A stretch of 64,000 nucleotides of DNA from Thalassospira sp. MCCC 1A01428 (GCF_002115825.1 NZ_JFJZ01000002.1:62001-126000), one strand, 5' to 3'; positions 16,553 through 26,471 are shown, counted from the first letter of the stretch. Notes: generated by a model from the letters alone, not told the origin. Made by a program: numbers and translations.

Positions 16553-17266
16553 CTAGTTGCCGTTGCCGATCCAGATACGTTTAAATTCAAACAATTTTTG
16601 ATCCAGTTTCATGCCTTCTTCGGCATTAAACAGGGTAACCGTGGTTTCAATACCGGTGGCATCCTCGACAACCCACTGGCGCAACTGCATTGGATTATCC
16701 TGAAATACCAGGGTGACATTGCCAGCACCGGGGTCGGATTTGCGCACCAGCTTGACCCGGATGGTTTCAGCCGTACGGCGAAAATCAATGATTTTAACAT
16801 CACGGCTCAGCGAGACATTCTCAGCCAAAATCAACCCGGCAGGGGTTTCGTCGATATCAAAATAGGTCGGCGCGTTGATTTCCTTGTCGTAATAAATGAA
16901 ATCATGGCCAGTCGCGACCAGCAGAATTTGGGAAGGCGGTGCATATTCAAACCGCATCTTGCCCGGGCGCTGCATATAAACGGTGCCCTTGGCGGCCCCG
17001 CCATCCGACGAGATTTGTACAAAATCGGCTTTCAGGGTGGTGATTGCGTTTAGATAGTCTTCAATCCGTGCAACATCCTGCTTGTCCTGGGCGTCAAGCG
17101 TTGCGGCGGCATCCGCAGCGTGTGCAATTCGTGCCCCCATAAGCGTTGTCGCCGTAAATGGCACAATCGTGATCGCTGCACCGGCCAGCATGGTCGATGT
17201 TGCAAGCGGGCGAATGAAGGTAGCAAGTTTTCTGGCAATACTGGCGAAGCGCAAATCTGAACCCAT
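16553..17266 (-). CDS. lolA: Outer-membrane lipoprotein carrier protein LolA
   Basis: A 237-residue periplasmic shuttle that takes lipoproteins from LolCDE to the outer membrane. Seen: a long N-terminal signal region with a hydrophobic stretch about residues 22-45 and probable cleavage after AHA. The LolA fold follows: YLNAITTLKADFVQISSDGG, KGTVYMQRPGKMRFEYAPP and HDFIYYDKEINAPTYFDID. The ftsK gene often next to lolA is not here. It diverges from gshB across about 200 bases. Confidence 0.92.
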   Translation of the reverse strand: MGSDLRFASIARKLATFIRPLATSTMLAGAAITIVPFTATTLMGARIAHAADAAATLDAQDKQDVARIEDYLNAITTLKADFVQISSDGGAAKGTVYMQRPGKMRFEYAPPSQILLVATGHDFIYYDKEINAPTYFDIDETPAGLILAENVSLSRDVKIIDFRRTAETIRVKLVRKSDPGAGNVTLVFQDNPMQLRQWVVEDATGIETTVTLFNAEEGMKLDQKLFEFKRIWIGNGN

Positions 17267-17467
17267 TTATGTAGCCTGTTTATCAAATCTGCTTCGCGCA
17301 ATGGCGATTGCGAAAGACAGATGGCAGATGATAGTAATTTCATCAAACATTTAACATATCGCATCATTTGGGGCACAAGGCCAGTCTGGTCAAGCTGTGC
17401 CTGCAAATGATCACAATTGGCGGAAAATTGCCCGAATTGGCACCCGCGACAAGGAGATACCCGGAAG

Positions 17468-18412
17468 ATGAGCCGTATTGTCGCCATCCAGATGGACCCG
17501 GTTGAAGATATCAATATCAAGGGTGATTCGACCTTTGTAATGGGTCTTGAAGCACTTGAACGTGGTTATCAGCTTTATCACTATCACCCCGATGACATGT
17601 TTTATGATCAGGGCCGGGTGAAGGCACAGGTCCGCCCGCTGGTCCTGCGCAATGAAGCAGGCAATCATTATGACTTGGGCGATGCAAAGATCATTGATCT
17701 GGCGCGTGAAACCGATGTGATCCTGATGCGTCAGGACCCGCCCTTTGACATGAATTATATCACTGCCAGCCATTTGCTTGAGGCAATCCACCCGGAAACC
17801 TTTGTGGTTAACCATCCCGGTCATGTGCGCAATGCACCGGAAAAGCTGTTTGTTACCGAATTTCCCGATCTGATGCCGCCCACCATGATCACACGGTCGC
17901 TTGAACGGATCAGGGATTTCCGCAAACAGCATAAAGACCTGATCGTAAAGCCGTTATTTGGCAATGGCGGGGCTGGTGTCTTTCACATCAAACCTGATGA
18001 TGAAAATCTGGCATCCCTTGTGGAACTGTTTGCGGTGCAGTCTCGCGAACCCTTGATGGTGCAGGCTTATGTTCCTGCCGTGCGCAAGGGTGATAAACGC
18101 ATCATTCTGGTTGATGGCAAACCGGTGGGTGCGATTAATCGTGTGCCCGCCGATGGCGAAGCCCGGTCAAATATGCATGTGGGCGGTGTTGCTGAAAAAT
18201 CGATGCTGACCGATCGTGAAAAGGAAATTTGTGACCGCATCGGGCCGGAACTTAAAAAACGCGATCTGATTTTTGTTGGTATCGATGTGATTGGCGATTA
18301 TCTGACTGAAATTAACGTTACTTCGCCCACTGGTCTGCAGGACATTAACCGGTTTGACGGGTCAAAACTTGAAGCATTGATCTGGGATGCGATTGAAACC
18401 CGCCTGCCCTGA
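17468..18412 (+). CDS. gshB: Glutathione synthetase
   Basis: ATP-grasp ligase joining gamma-glutamylcysteine and glycine, the second step of glutathione synthesis. At 314 residues it is the normal length. The start at 17468 is supported by AAGGAG at 17450-17455. Seen: [33 protein letters not shown], the ATP-binding [15 protein letters not shown] loop and [20 protein letters not shown] near the C-terminus. gshA is not in the window. A strong terminator follows. Confidence 0.97.
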   Translation: MSRIVAIQMDPVEDINIKGDSTFVMGLEALERGYQLYHYHPDDMFYDQGRVKAQVRPLVLRNEAGNHYDLGDAKIIDLARETDVILMRQDPPFDMNYITASHLLEAIHPETFVVNHPGHVRNAPEKLFVTEFPDLMPPTMITRSLERIRDFRKQHKDLIVKPLFGNGGAGVFHIKPDDENLASLVELFAVQSREPLMVQAYVPAVRKGDKRIILVDGKPVGAINRVPADGEARSNMHVGGVAEKSMLTDREKEICDRIGPELKKRDLIFVGIDVIGDYLTEINVTSPTGLQDINRFDGSKLEALIWDAIETRLP

Positions 18413-18502
18413 TCAACGACAGTTTGATCAGGGATTATAGGCCCGGTTTATGATGAGGCCTGTTTTCACAGTTTGATCGCCGGTTGATCGCCGATTTCGA
18501 CA

Positions 18503-18541
18503 CCCCCTTGGGCCGATGATGGACCAAGGGGGTTTTATTTT
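18503..18541 (+). terminator. Intrinsic terminator of gshB
   Basis: CCCCCTTGG (18503-18511) pairs with CCAAGGGGG (18524-18532), followed by TTTTATTTT. It accounts for part of the 330-base gap before the next gene; the remaining 200 bases show nothing clear beyond a likely promoter region. Confidence 0.88.
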
Positions 18542-18744
18542 GTGGTTTTATCGGGCCGATATAACCGTAACATTTTGTTTAATTGCCATTTTAACCAAAA
18601 TATTTGCCACGAAGTCGTCACAGCAAGCAGGCAGGGTAGCTGTACCAAATCAATGATATTGCTGATTTTACGGAACTTATCACAGGGCCACGGCGTATCA
18701 CCTGTTCTGGGCATGACATGTAACCGGTTAAAAAAGGCAGCGAT

Positions 18745-20208
18745 ATGAACGAAGCGCAGCACGACGAAACATCTGATTGCTGGCTGGCGGGGCCGTTTTT
18801 GTTTGGCCGTGGCTGCCATGCCGGGGCCGTGAAAATCGCAGCGTTGCTTATTACCCGTCATGATGATGCGCCACCGGTTTTGTCACCAATGGGGGAAGGC
18901 AGCATCACGCCGGTTAAACTGGCCGAAAAGTTTGATCGCAGTTATTGGCGTTATGATTTTACCCTGCCCCGGCAAGCCGGTACCTGGTATGCAATTGGCG
19001 ATAACCATTTCCCTGTTTCTACCGATTTTGGTGACAATCTTGATCTGGCTTTTGTGTCTTGCAATGGGCAGGAACAAGACGATCTTGACCGGCCGATAGA
19101 CCAGCGCAATGCCTTATGGGCCGATTTATGTGATCGCCACGACTTGCAACCGTTTTCACTGTTATTGCATGGTGGCGATCAGATTTATGCCGATAATGTC
19201 TGGCAATGCCACCCCGAAATCACTGCATGGCAAAAGGCACCCAATCGCCAGAAAAAAGAAACGGCCTACACCGATGATATGGCTGATGCAGTTCTGAAAT
19301 TTTATCTTGATCATTATATCACCGTTTATTGCCTGCCCCAGATTGCCTATCTGATGGCGCGGGTGCCGTCGGTTATGATGTGGGATGACCACGATATTTT
19401 TGACGGCTGGGGCAGCCATCCTGGTGGATTTCAGGACATGGCGGTGGCACGGGGTATGTTTGACGCTGCCCGTTATGCTTTTATGCTGATGCAATTATGT
19501 ATTGCCCCCGACGGCAGTGATTTGCCCGATAGCATATATGACCCGACTGCCCGTTCTCTGGGCTGGCGCTATGATTATCCCGGTATGAGCATCATTGCCC
19601 CTGATTTGCGATCCGAACGGCGGCGGGATGCCTTGATGGGGGATGTCGGCTGGGCCATGCTGGAAAAAATGGTGCGTGACGTGCCAAAATCCAGCCGGAT
19701 TTTGCTGATGTCGAGCGTTCCGGCCATTGGCCCGCGCCTGTCGGTGGTCGAGGCGATTTTATCTTTGATGCCAAAATCGCAAAAATACGAGGATGACCTG
19801 CGGGATCAATGGCAAAGCCGGGCACATCGCCGGGAATGGCGCCGTTTTCTGGAATTGATTGAAGACATCGCCACCACCGATGATCACGACGTGACAATTC
19901 TTTCAGGTGAAATCCATCTGGCGACGCGGGGTGTTTTTGAAACCCGGTCGCGTGTTGTTCATCAACTGGTGGCATCGGGCATTGCCCATAATGCTCCGCC
20001 AAATGCCTTTGCCCGGTGTTTGGGCTTTTTGGCGTGGCTGGGCGATAATCCTTTGCCGGGGCGGCCTACCCGGCTGCGTCCGTTGCCCGGTCAATCCTCC
20101 ATTTATGTTGCTGAACGTAATTACCTTACATTGACGCGGCATAAATCGTCATGGCATGCCAACTGGCGTCTCGAACAGTCGGGTCTAAGCCCGGACATAA
20201 AAATTTAA
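18745..20208 (+). CDS. PhoD-like metallophosphatase family protein
   Basis: A 487-residue protein. Metal-binding motifs of the PhoD/calcineurin-like fold are visible: AIGDNHFPV (about 91-99), LHGGDQIYADNVWQ (about 141-154), MMWDDHDIFDGWGS (about 211-224) and ILSGEIHLATRGVF (about 388-401). No signal peptide or Tat twin-arginine motif is seen, unlike classical secreted PhoD, so it is probably cytoplasmic. The natural substrate is unknown. It is followed after about 75 bases by a glutathione transferase gene in the same direction. Confidence 0.85.
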   Translation: MNEAQHDETSDCWLAGPFLFGRGCHAGAVKIAALLITRHDDAPPVLSPMGEGSITPVKLAEKFDRSYWRYDFTLPRQAGTWYAIGDNHFPVSTDFGDNLDLAFVSCNGQEQDDLDRPIDQRNALWADLCDRHDLQPFSLLLHGGDQIYADNVWQCHPEITAWQKAPNRQKKETAYTDDMADAVLKFYLDHYITVYCLPQIAYLMARVPSVMMWDDHDIFDGWGSHPGGFQDMAVARGMFDAARYAFMLMQLCIAPDGSDLPDSIYDPTARSLGWRYDYPGMSIIAPDLRSERRRDALMGDVGWAMLEKMVRDVPKSSRILLMSSVPAIGPRLSVVEAILSLMPKSQKYEDDLRDQWQSRAHRREWRRFLELIEDIATTDDHDVTILSGEIHLATRGVFETRSRVVHQLVASGIAHNAPPNAFARCLGFLAWLGDNPLPGRPTRLRPLPGQSSIYVAERNYLTLTRHKSSWHANWRLEQSGLSPDIKI

Positions 20209-20282
20209 TTGGGATCAGGCGATACATTCCAAACTGTTGCTGCTGCCTCAATGCCCTTTCCCTTTGATGATCAGGATAAACG

Positions 20283-20906
20283 ATGCGTTTGTTTTTTGCT
20301 TCAACGTCGCCTTTTGCGCGCAAGGTTCGTATTTGTGTCCGCGAGCTTGGCCTTGGCGCCGATATCGAAGAAATTTTGATCAATCCCTGGACCGACGAAA
20401 AGTTGCGCGCGATTAACCCGCTGGCCAAAGTGCCGACATTGCTGGCGGATGATGGCCAGGTTCTTTTTGAATCCGGGGTAATTTGTGATTTTCTTGACGA
20501 GTTGGCACGAAACACGGGCAAAACAGATCGGCGCCTGTTTCCCATCGCCGGGCCAAGTCGCTGGCACGCCCTGCAGCTTCAGGCACTGGCCGACGGTATC
20601 ATGGCCGCAACCGGGCGCCTGTTTGCCGATCAGCAACGCCCCGTGGGCGAACGGTCGGATTTTGTGATGAAACGTCAGGCTGATGCTGTGGTTTCCGGCT
20701 TAAATGCCCTTGATCGGCAAGTTGACACCCTGAATGGAACCTTACCGGGCATTGGCGAAATTGCAGTGGCATCGGCGCTGGAATATCTGGCGTTTCGCTG
20801 GCCCGATGAACATCAGTTTCCCATGCCGGCGACATTGGCGGTGTGGCGGGCCGAATTCGGGAAACGTCCGGCCATGGTTGAAACCCGTTTTTATCTGCCA
20901 GAATAA
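20283..20906 (+). CDS. Glutathione S-transferase family protein
   Basis: A 207-residue protein with an N-terminal thioredoxin-like domain, MRLFFASTSPFARKVRICVREL, where the serine is the likely catalytic residue. NPLAKVPTLLADDGQVLFES is the glutathione-binding VPTL/ES motif. An all-helical C-terminal domain follows. Substrate unknown; it may act in detoxification. gshB, which makes its cofactor, lies 2 kb upstream but behind a terminator. Confidence 0.9.
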   Translation: MRLFFASTSPFARKVRICVRELGLGADIEEILINPWTDEKLRAINPLAKVPTLLADDGQVLFESGVICDFLDELARNTGKTDRRLFPIAGPSRWHALQLQALADGIMAATGRLFADQQRPVGERSDFVMKRQADAVVSGLNALDRQVDTLNGTLPGIGEIAVASALEYLAFRWPDEHQFPMPATLAVWRAEFGKRPAMVETRFYLPE

Positions 20907-21055
20907 CGGTGCTGAAAGGCATTTTACCCAACAGGCAGCATCAGGATATGATGCGATAAAGGATATCTCCCGATAATCGCCCTGTCGTATTTTTTAAAAT
21001 CGTCTATACAGGGCGCCTATCTTCCCGCCATGCCGTATTTAAAGATCAGGATGAC

Positions 21056-21385
21056 ATGACCCCAATTTCCAAAGCTGTTCGTGAACGTGCCTGGGCGCGG
21101 GCGCGTAAAATCAAGGGGGAAAACCCCGACGAAGTTCGTGTGCATAAGGCCAGCGGCATTACCATGAAACGTGAAAGTTTCGGCAAAATGCGCAATTTTG
21201 GCTGGACCGTGGTAGAAGGCAAAGCCGTTCCCTGCCGCAAGGAATTTCTGGTGCCACGTGAAGACGGCGTTGTTGCCAGTGAAAGTGACAGCGAGGTTGA
21301 AGACGAAAATGATGACGACATCGAAGATGGTGACGTTGTTAATGCCGATATTGCCGCAGACAATAACAAAAACAGCCGCGAATAA
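21056..21385 (+). CDS. Small protein resembling an HNH-type domain without the HNH core
   Basis: A 109-residue protein. Its first 60 residues (AWARARKIKGENPDEVRVHK, SGITMKRESFGKMRNFGW) echo the segment before the catalytic motif of a family of small HNH-related proteins, where GW is normally followed by E-I-D-H. Here GWTVVEGKAVP replaces it, so the catalytic histidine and aspartate are missing. The C-terminal 35 residues are extremely acidic (runs of Asp and Glu). Function unknown; DNA or RNA mimicry or binding is speculation. Single gene between GST and comM. Confidence 0.6.
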   Translation: MTPISKAVRERAWARARKIKGENPDEVRVHKASGITMKRESFGKMRNFGWTVVEGKAVPCRKEFLVPREDGVVASESDSEVEDENDDDIEDGDVVNADIAADNNKNSRE

Positions 21386-21628
21386 TAAAATCATCTATAA
21401 TAACCATATAAGATCATATTATTGATTTTGAATGGTAAATTATTCGGTTTTATTGACATCTGCACCCGTTTTTGACGGTTACGCATCTTTAAATACCCGT
21501 TTTTCAGATGGTTTTTGCCACGGGTCTGTTTTTGATCCGGGCATGTATTGGTAAATTTGCACGTGCTGGTTGCCTGTTTTTCCGTTTAGCGCCAAAGTGA
21601 TGGCCTTGGGGATTACACAGGCTTCATC

Positions 21629-23146
21629 ATGACTGCACATGTATCGACCGTGGCCTTTTCCGGCATTAACACCATTGTGGTGGATGTACAGGTGCAAATG
21701 GCCAGCGGCCTGCCTGCCTTTACTGTTGTTGGCCTGCCGGACAAAGCGGTATCAGAGGCCCGCGAACGGGTGCGTTCCGCGCTATCGGCGATGGGTCTGT
21801 CCCTGCCACCCAAACGCATTACCATCAACCTTGCCCCGGCCGATTTGCAAAAGGAAGGATCTCATTTTGATCTGCCGATTGCGCTGGGCTTGCTGGCGGT
21901 GATGGATGTCATCAGTTTTGAAGATGTATCATCGTGGGTGGTTTTGGGGGAATTGGGGCTGGATGGCTCGATCTCGGCGGTGGGTGGTGTGTTGCCCGCC
22001 GCGATGGAGGCTGCAGGCCGTGATTTTGGCATTATTTGCCCCAAAGCCAATGGTAACGAGGCATTGTGGGCGGGCGAGCTGGACATTCTGGCAGCACCCA
22101 GCCTGATATCGTTGATCAATCATTTTAAAGGTAGCCAGATTTTACCGCGCCCGGTGCCAGTGAAAGCGCTTTCACCCACGGTGGATCAACCTGATTTGCG
22201 TGATATCAAAGGGCAGGAAAGTGCGAAACGGGCATTGGAAATTGCTGCTGCAGGTGGGCATAATTTACTGATGAACGGCCCGCCGGGATCGGGGAAATCG
22301 ATGTTGGCGGCGCGCCTGCCCGGCCTGCTGCCCGATCTTTCCCCGGCCGAGGCTTTGGAAAGCACGGTTATTCATTCGGTATCGGGGATTTTGCCCGAAG
22401 GCGGGCTGGTGCGCGCACGGCCTTACCGGTCGCCACATCATTCGGCCAGTATGCCGGCCCTGGTTGGCGGGGGGCATCGGGTACGGCCTGGTGAAATTTC
22501 ATTGGCCCATCATGGGGTATTGTTTTTAGACGAGTTGCCGGAATTTAATCGCAATGTTCTGGATGCCTTGCGCCAGCCCCTGGAAACCGGTGAGGTATCG
22601 GTGGCGCGCGCCAATGCCCATGTTACCTATCCGGCCCGGGTGCAGTTAATTGCTGCAATGAATCCGTGTCGCTGCGGGTATCTGGGGGACGAACATGCCG
22701 CATGCAGCCGCGCCCCGCGGTGCGGCGAGGATTATCAGTCCAGGTTGTCCGGCCCGTTAATTGACCGCTTTGATATTCAAATAGACGTGCCTGCCGTGAC
22801 TCCCGACGAACTTGATGCGCCGGCCAATGGTGAAACCACCGCGATTGTCCGGGAACGGGTTTTGGCGGCCCGTGCCCGCCAGATTATCCGTTATGGCCCG
22901 GACAACAAGGTAAGCTGCAATGCGCTGGCTGATGGTGACCTTTTAACGCGCTGCGCCACCCCCGACCCGGAAGGCCGCGAATTATTACAGGATGCCACCC
23001 GGCGCATGAAACTTTCGGCACGCGGATATCACCGTGTTTTGCGTGTTGCCCGTACCATTGCTGATCTTGGCAATAGCGATACCGTTACACGTGGCCACAT
23101 TGCCGAAGCATTGATGTATCGGCAAATGGTCTATCGTCGCAAATAA
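21629..23146 (+). CDS. comM: YifB/ComM-family Mg-chelatase-like AAA+ ATPase
   Basis: A 505-residue protein. An N-terminal Lon-protease-like domain (about 1-170) precedes the AAA+ Mg-chelatase core with Walker A GPPGSGKS at about 217-224, Walker B LFLDELPEF near 300, and the zinc-like CRCGYLGDEHAACSRAPRC stretch. A helical C-terminal domain follows. Vibrio ComM is a helicase promoting branch migration during natural transformation; many non-competent bacteria also carry it. No other competence gene is nearby. Confidence 0.93.
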   Translation: MTAHVSTVAFSGINTIVVDVQVQMASGLPAFTVVGLPDKAVSEARERVRSALSAMGLSLPPKRITINLAPADLQKEGSHFDLPIALGLLAVMDVISFEDVSSWVVLGELGLDGSISAVGGVLPAAMEAAGRDFGIICPKANGNEALWAGELDILAAPSLISLINHFKGSQILPRPVPVKALSPTVDQPDLRDIKGQESAKRALEIAAAGGHNLLMNGPPGSGKSMLAARLPGLLPDLSPAEALESTVIHSVSGILPEGGLVRARPYRSPHHSASMPALVGGGHRVRPGEISLAHHGVLFLDELPEFNRNVLDALRQPLETGEVSVARANAHVTYPARVQLIAAMNPCRCGYLGDEHAACSRAPRCGEDYQSRLSGPLIDRFDIQIDVPAVTPDELDAPANGETTAIVRERVLAARARQIIRYGPDNKVSCNALADGDLLTRCATPDPEGRELLQDATRRMKLSARGYHRVLRVARTIADLGNSDTVTRGHIAEALMYRQMVYRRK

Positions 23147-23285
23147 CCAATAACCAGCCTTACTGGCCAGATGGTTGCGGCAACGGGGATATAAAATGAC
23201 ATGGTTAAGTCAGATGAGGGGCATATCGGGGAAGGAATTTGACGAAGGAGAAGGCAGGAAAGGGCCGGGTTAAATTTTTATGGAT

Positions 23286-23909
23286 TCAGGCATAATGCTG
23301 GGGTTGCTGGTTGTTGTCGCCAAACCAGTCGCTATCGTCGCTGCGTGACAGACGATAGACGCTTGAGGGTGGAACATTGCGTATGGTGTGGCCGACACGG
23401 GTGGCTTTCAGCCCTAACCGGTTAAGGATATTGGCGTGAACCGGGCACCGTGGACCATAGGTGAACTGGTAAAAATACCCGCCGGGCCGAATATAGCGAA
23501 AAGCACCTGTCAGCACCCCCATTACCTGGCGCGGATTCATTGAAAGCAGCGGCAAGCCACTTATAACAGTACCAAGGTTTTGGTCAGGGTAAAGGTTGGC
23601 TTTGGCCAACCGGGTGGCATCCATGCACATCACCCGTGTCCCGGGAAACCGCCCGGATAAGGCATGGGCAAAATCCTTGCCGGCTTCGATCAGGGTCAGG
23701 TCGTGGGGGTCAAGGCCGCGGGCCAGAAGGGCGCGGGTAAAAACACCCGTGCCAGGGCCAAGTTCCAATACCGGGCCGTCCTGGGGGTTTACTTCACGGG
23801 TCATCAGTTCAGTCAGGGCTGGCCCGGACGGGCTGATTGCGGCAACACGCCTGGGGTCACTAACCCAGGCGCGTAAAAACGGCAACAAATCGGACATCGA
23901 ATTTTCCAT
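23286..23909 (-). CDS. PmtA-like SAM-dependent (phospholipid) N-methyltransferase
   Basis: A 207-residue class I methyltransferase from the ATG at 23909 (GGAGAG upstream). Seen: ISPSGPALTELMTREV, motif I VLELGPGTGVFTRALL, acidic LTLIEAGKDFA, DATRLA and the post-motif SGLPLLSMNPRQVM, followed by GGYFYQFTYGPRCPV. The SGLPLL and YGP segments resemble Sinorhizobium-type PmtA, which methylates phosphatidylethanolamine towards phosphatidylcholine. An rRNA-dimethylase-like origin of the fold makes over-annotation easy, so substrate is tentative. Confidence 0.75.
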   Translation of the reverse strand: MENSMSDLLPFLRAWVSDPRRVAAISPSGPALTELMTREVNPQDGPVLELGPGTGVFTRALLARGLDPHDLTLIEAGKDFAHALSGRFPGTRVMCMDATRLAKANLYPDQNLGTVISGLPLLSMNPRQVMGVLTGAFRYIRPGGYFYQFTYGPRCPVHANILNRLGLKATRVGHTIRNVPPSSVYRLSRSDDSDWFGDNNQQPQHYA

Positions 23910-24111
23910 CTCTCCGGCGGCGTTTAACCACACTGCTTTCGTTATGACGCGCCCTTATATGTTCGCTAGAAGGTGGTGATTTTGCGGCAAAATTTCTATT
24001 TTAAAAATGAATTTTTACCGCCTTTGTCATCGCTTACTCCAATATCCTGGCCGGGCCGCAGGCATGACGACAGGTTTTTGCAACCTGTTGTGATGTTGTC
24101 AGATGTCGCCT

Positions 24112-24405
24112 CTAGTGACGATGAAGCAACTGATCAATGATTTTCGCCTTGGCCGGATCAGCATAAAAACCTGCCGGTACAATCAGGGTACCTTTGCTGC
24201 CGTCGCTGGCTTCGATCATGTAAATTGTGGCGTCATCACCGGGGTCAGTGCCGGTATCAACACTGTTGCTATGCACGATGCGAAGATCCGAGACCGGGTA
24301 TATCGGCCCGTCGCCATCCCGTTTGACACCGCTTTCGGTGCAAACAAAACTATGGGTGAAGCCATGTTCGACTGCATTGTCTTGTAACTCTGACAGGTTC
24401 ATCAT
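24112..24405 (-). CDS. Conserved hypothetical protein
   Basis: A 97-residue soluble protein. The start at 24405 (or the adjacent ATG at 24402) is fixed by AGGAG six bases before it. The sequence is polar and acidic (SDLRIVHSNSVDTGTDPGDD), with an IYMIEASDGSKGTLIVPAGFY strand region. No motif, signal peptide or membrane helix is recognised. Isolated between the PmtA-like and GNAT genes. Confidence 0.65.
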   Translation of the reverse strand: MMNLSELQDNAVEHGFTHSFVCTESGVKRDGDGPIYPVSDLRIVHSNSVDTGTDPGDDATIYMIEASDGSKGTLIVPAGFYADPAKAKIIDQLLHRH

Positions 24406-24763
24406 GCTCTCCTTGGTCTGATGCGATGTGCTTTTAAAACGTAGCAGCATCGCGTCTGTTCCCGGCTTTATTGCCGGGGTCCCGGCCCTACCGGGGTGCA
24501 TTGCGCAAAAACGGCACTGCAAACTAACCCGTTATCAGGGGCCAACTGGCAAGCTATGGTGTGGATACCCGGCCTTTCATATCAGCTGCAACTAGGTACA
24601 TTTCCACCTGATCCGGCCTTGCGAAGTTTTTTCGCCAGACCTTGATACAGGCTGACATCCTGCACCTGAATTGTGGCAATGCTCTGCCAGTGTATTGGAT
24701 GCCTGCAAGGTAAACCGGGTTTTGGGGAAGCAAGAACAGGAACCGGCCGGATTGGCACAGGGT
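24406..24763. other. Gene-free gap of about 360 bases
   Basis: Holds a short CCCGGC (24461-24466) / GCCGGG (24473-24478) hairpin, possibly ending the GNAT message on the minus strand but without a T-run, and the promoter of the hypothetical gene. No convincing ORF. Confidence 0.4.
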
Positions 24764-25252
24764 TTAAAGTTCGCGTTTCATGCCTTCGTGGCTGGCGACA
24801 AATCCAAGGCGTTGATAAAACCGGTGGGCGTCGGCGCGGGTTTTATCGGTGGTAAACTGCATTAGCGATGCGCCAAGGTCGCGGGCGATATTAACGGCAT
24901 GTAAAATCATGGCTTCGCCAATTTTTTGCCCACGATAATTTGACGATACCCGCACCCCTTCAATCTGCGCCCGTAACCGGCCCTGACGGGATAAACCGGG
25001 GATCAGGGTCAGTTGCAGACATCCCACAATCTGTTCATCCATAATTGCCAGTAAATACTTGTTGGGCAAGGCATCGGTACTGGTGGCTTCCATGGCGTCA
25101 AAGGCATTGCCATAAACATCGGGCAACGGATTGGTGAAGTTTTCGCGGGTTTTTCCTTTTTCATCATCAGCAAGCAACGCGACGATGGCGGGTAAATCGG
25201 CGCGGATGGCATACCGAAAAACCGGTAATGCTGATTGTGTTGATTGTGACAT
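24764..25252 (-). CDS. GNAT-family N-acetyltransferase
   Basis: A 162-residue acetyltransferase. Seen: YAIRADLPAIVALLADD opening, the central LLAIMDEQIVGCLQLTL strand, the acetyl-CoA loop VRVSSNYRGQKIGEAMI (Q/RxxGxG/A type) and the terminal HRFYQRLGFVASHEGMK motif. The acceptor is unknown. Single gene; the terminator upstream on the same strand belongs to ghrA. Confidence 0.88.
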   Translation of the reverse strand: MSQSTQSALPVFRYAIRADLPAIVALLADDEKGKTRENFTNPLPDVYGNAFDAMEATSTDALPNKYLLAIMDEQIVGCLQLTLIPGLSRQGRLRAQIEGVRVSSNYRGQKIGEAMILHAVNIARDLGASLMQFTTDKTRADAHRFYQRLGFVASHEGMKREL

Positions 25253-25339
25253 GGAAAACCCCTGTAAATATTGGCGATTGGATGTGTTTTACGAAAAATT
25301 GGGGTATTCCGCCACATGGAAACGGGGGGCGATTTTAAT

Positions 25340-25374
25340 ACAAAAAACCCCGCAACCAGCGTGGTTGCAGGGTG
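25340..25374 (-). terminator. Intrinsic terminator downstream of ghrA
   Basis: On the minus strand CCCTGCAACCA and TGGTTGCGGGG form an 11-bp stem with a 3-base loop and one mismatch, followed by six T. It is about 150 bases after the ghrA stop. Confidence 0.8.
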
Positions 25375-25526
25375 AAATCAGCATTTTTTCGGGTATTTAT
25401 CGGCTTTAAAGCCTTTTTCCCAATAGTCCTGTTTGCCATGCCGGATATGGCAGGGGACAAAGACCGAATAGGGAAAATCCCCATGAAACCGGATGAACCG
25501 GGCCTCGCCCGACCAAACAGGGGTTT

Positions 25527-26471
25527 TTAATAACCGATATTCAGATCTACCAGCCCAATCGGGGTTTCCCCCTTGTCGATGCGACTAATATTTTCGGCAA
25601 TCTGGTCCACTGCCGGGCCAATGCGGGTGGCGGCAGCGATATGAGGTGTCAGGCGAATTTTGGGGTGATTCCAGAACGGATGGCTTGACGGCAGGGGTTC
25701 GTTGACGGCCACATCCAGAAAAGCCCCGCGCAAATGCCCGGTATCAAGCAGACGCAAAAGGTCTTCTTCCACAATCATCGCCCCGCGCGAGGCATTGATG
25801 ATGGCGGCATTGGCGGGCAATTTTGACAGGCGCGCACTATCAAGCAACCCTTCGGTTTGCCCGGTGCGTGGCAACAGGCAAATCAGGATGTCGGTCTGGC
25901 CCAAAAACTCATCCAGGGTTTCAGCTCCGGCAAAGGTTGTTACCCCTTCAATGGCTTTCATCCGCCGGCTCCAGCCTGAAACGGCAAACCCCATATTGGC
26001 AAGATGGGTGGCAACGGTTGCACCAAGGGCACCCAACCCCATCACACCCACGCGGAAATGTCCAATTTCGGCAACATCGCGGGGGTGCCAGTCGCCATTA
26101 TTTTGCGAGCGCATATAATGGTCAAAATCACGCATGAAATGCAGGGCGGCATATGTGTGATATTCCACCATCTGCTGTGCCATGCCTGCATCTTCGAGGC
26201 GGACGATCGGCACATTTTTGGGCAGGAACGGGGCGGATAACACATGTTCAACACCGGCACCCAGCGAGAAAATACCGCGCACATTGGCAAGGCTTTTCAT
26301 CATGCCCTGTGGCTGTTTCCAAAGCATGGCAAAATCAATTTTGGCCGGGTCGTAATTTTCATCCTGCGTATAAATGGTGGCGTCTGGCAGCCGGGCGGTC
26401 ATCGCCTCTTTCCAACGTTGTTCCTCGCCTTGGGCGGCAATCAGGATTTTGTAGGGGGCGGACGCAGGCAT
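25527..26471 (-). CDS. ghrA: Glyoxylate/hydroxypyruvate reductase A (D-2-hydroxyacid dehydrogenase)
   Basis: Reduces glyoxylate and hydroxypyruvate to glycolate and D-glycerate with NADPH. The 314 residues parallel E. coli GhrA closely: FSLGAGVEHVL, VPIVRLEDAGMAQQMVEY, the Rossmann motif GVMGLGALGATVATHL followed by WSRR (arginine pair for NADPH), INASRGAMIVEEDLL with the catalytic arginine, and the histidine in LTPHIAAATR. Single gene with its own terminator; no glyoxylate-cycle neighbours. Confidence 0.9.
   Translation of the reverse strand: MPASAPYKILIAAQGEEQRWKEAMTARLPDATIYTQDENYDPAKIDFAMLWKQPQGMMKSLANVRGIFSLGAGVEHVLSAPFLPKNVPIVRLEDAGMAQQMVEYHTYAALHFMRDFDHYMRSQNNGDWHPRDVAEIGHFRVGVMGLGALGATVATHLANMGFAVSGWSRRMKAIEGVTTFAGAETLDEFLGQTDILICLLPRTGQTEGLLDSARLSKLPANAAIINASRGAMIVEEDLLRLLDTGHLRGAFLDVAVNEPLPSSHPFWNHPKIRLTPHIAAATRIGPAVDQIAENISRIDKGETPIGLVDLNIGY

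Noticed and set aside
16397-17053. Plus-strand open frame of about 218 codons antisense to lolA
   Set aside because: It mirrors the lolA coding strand. lolA has a signal peptide and family motifs, while this frame has no ribosome site or recognisable domain.
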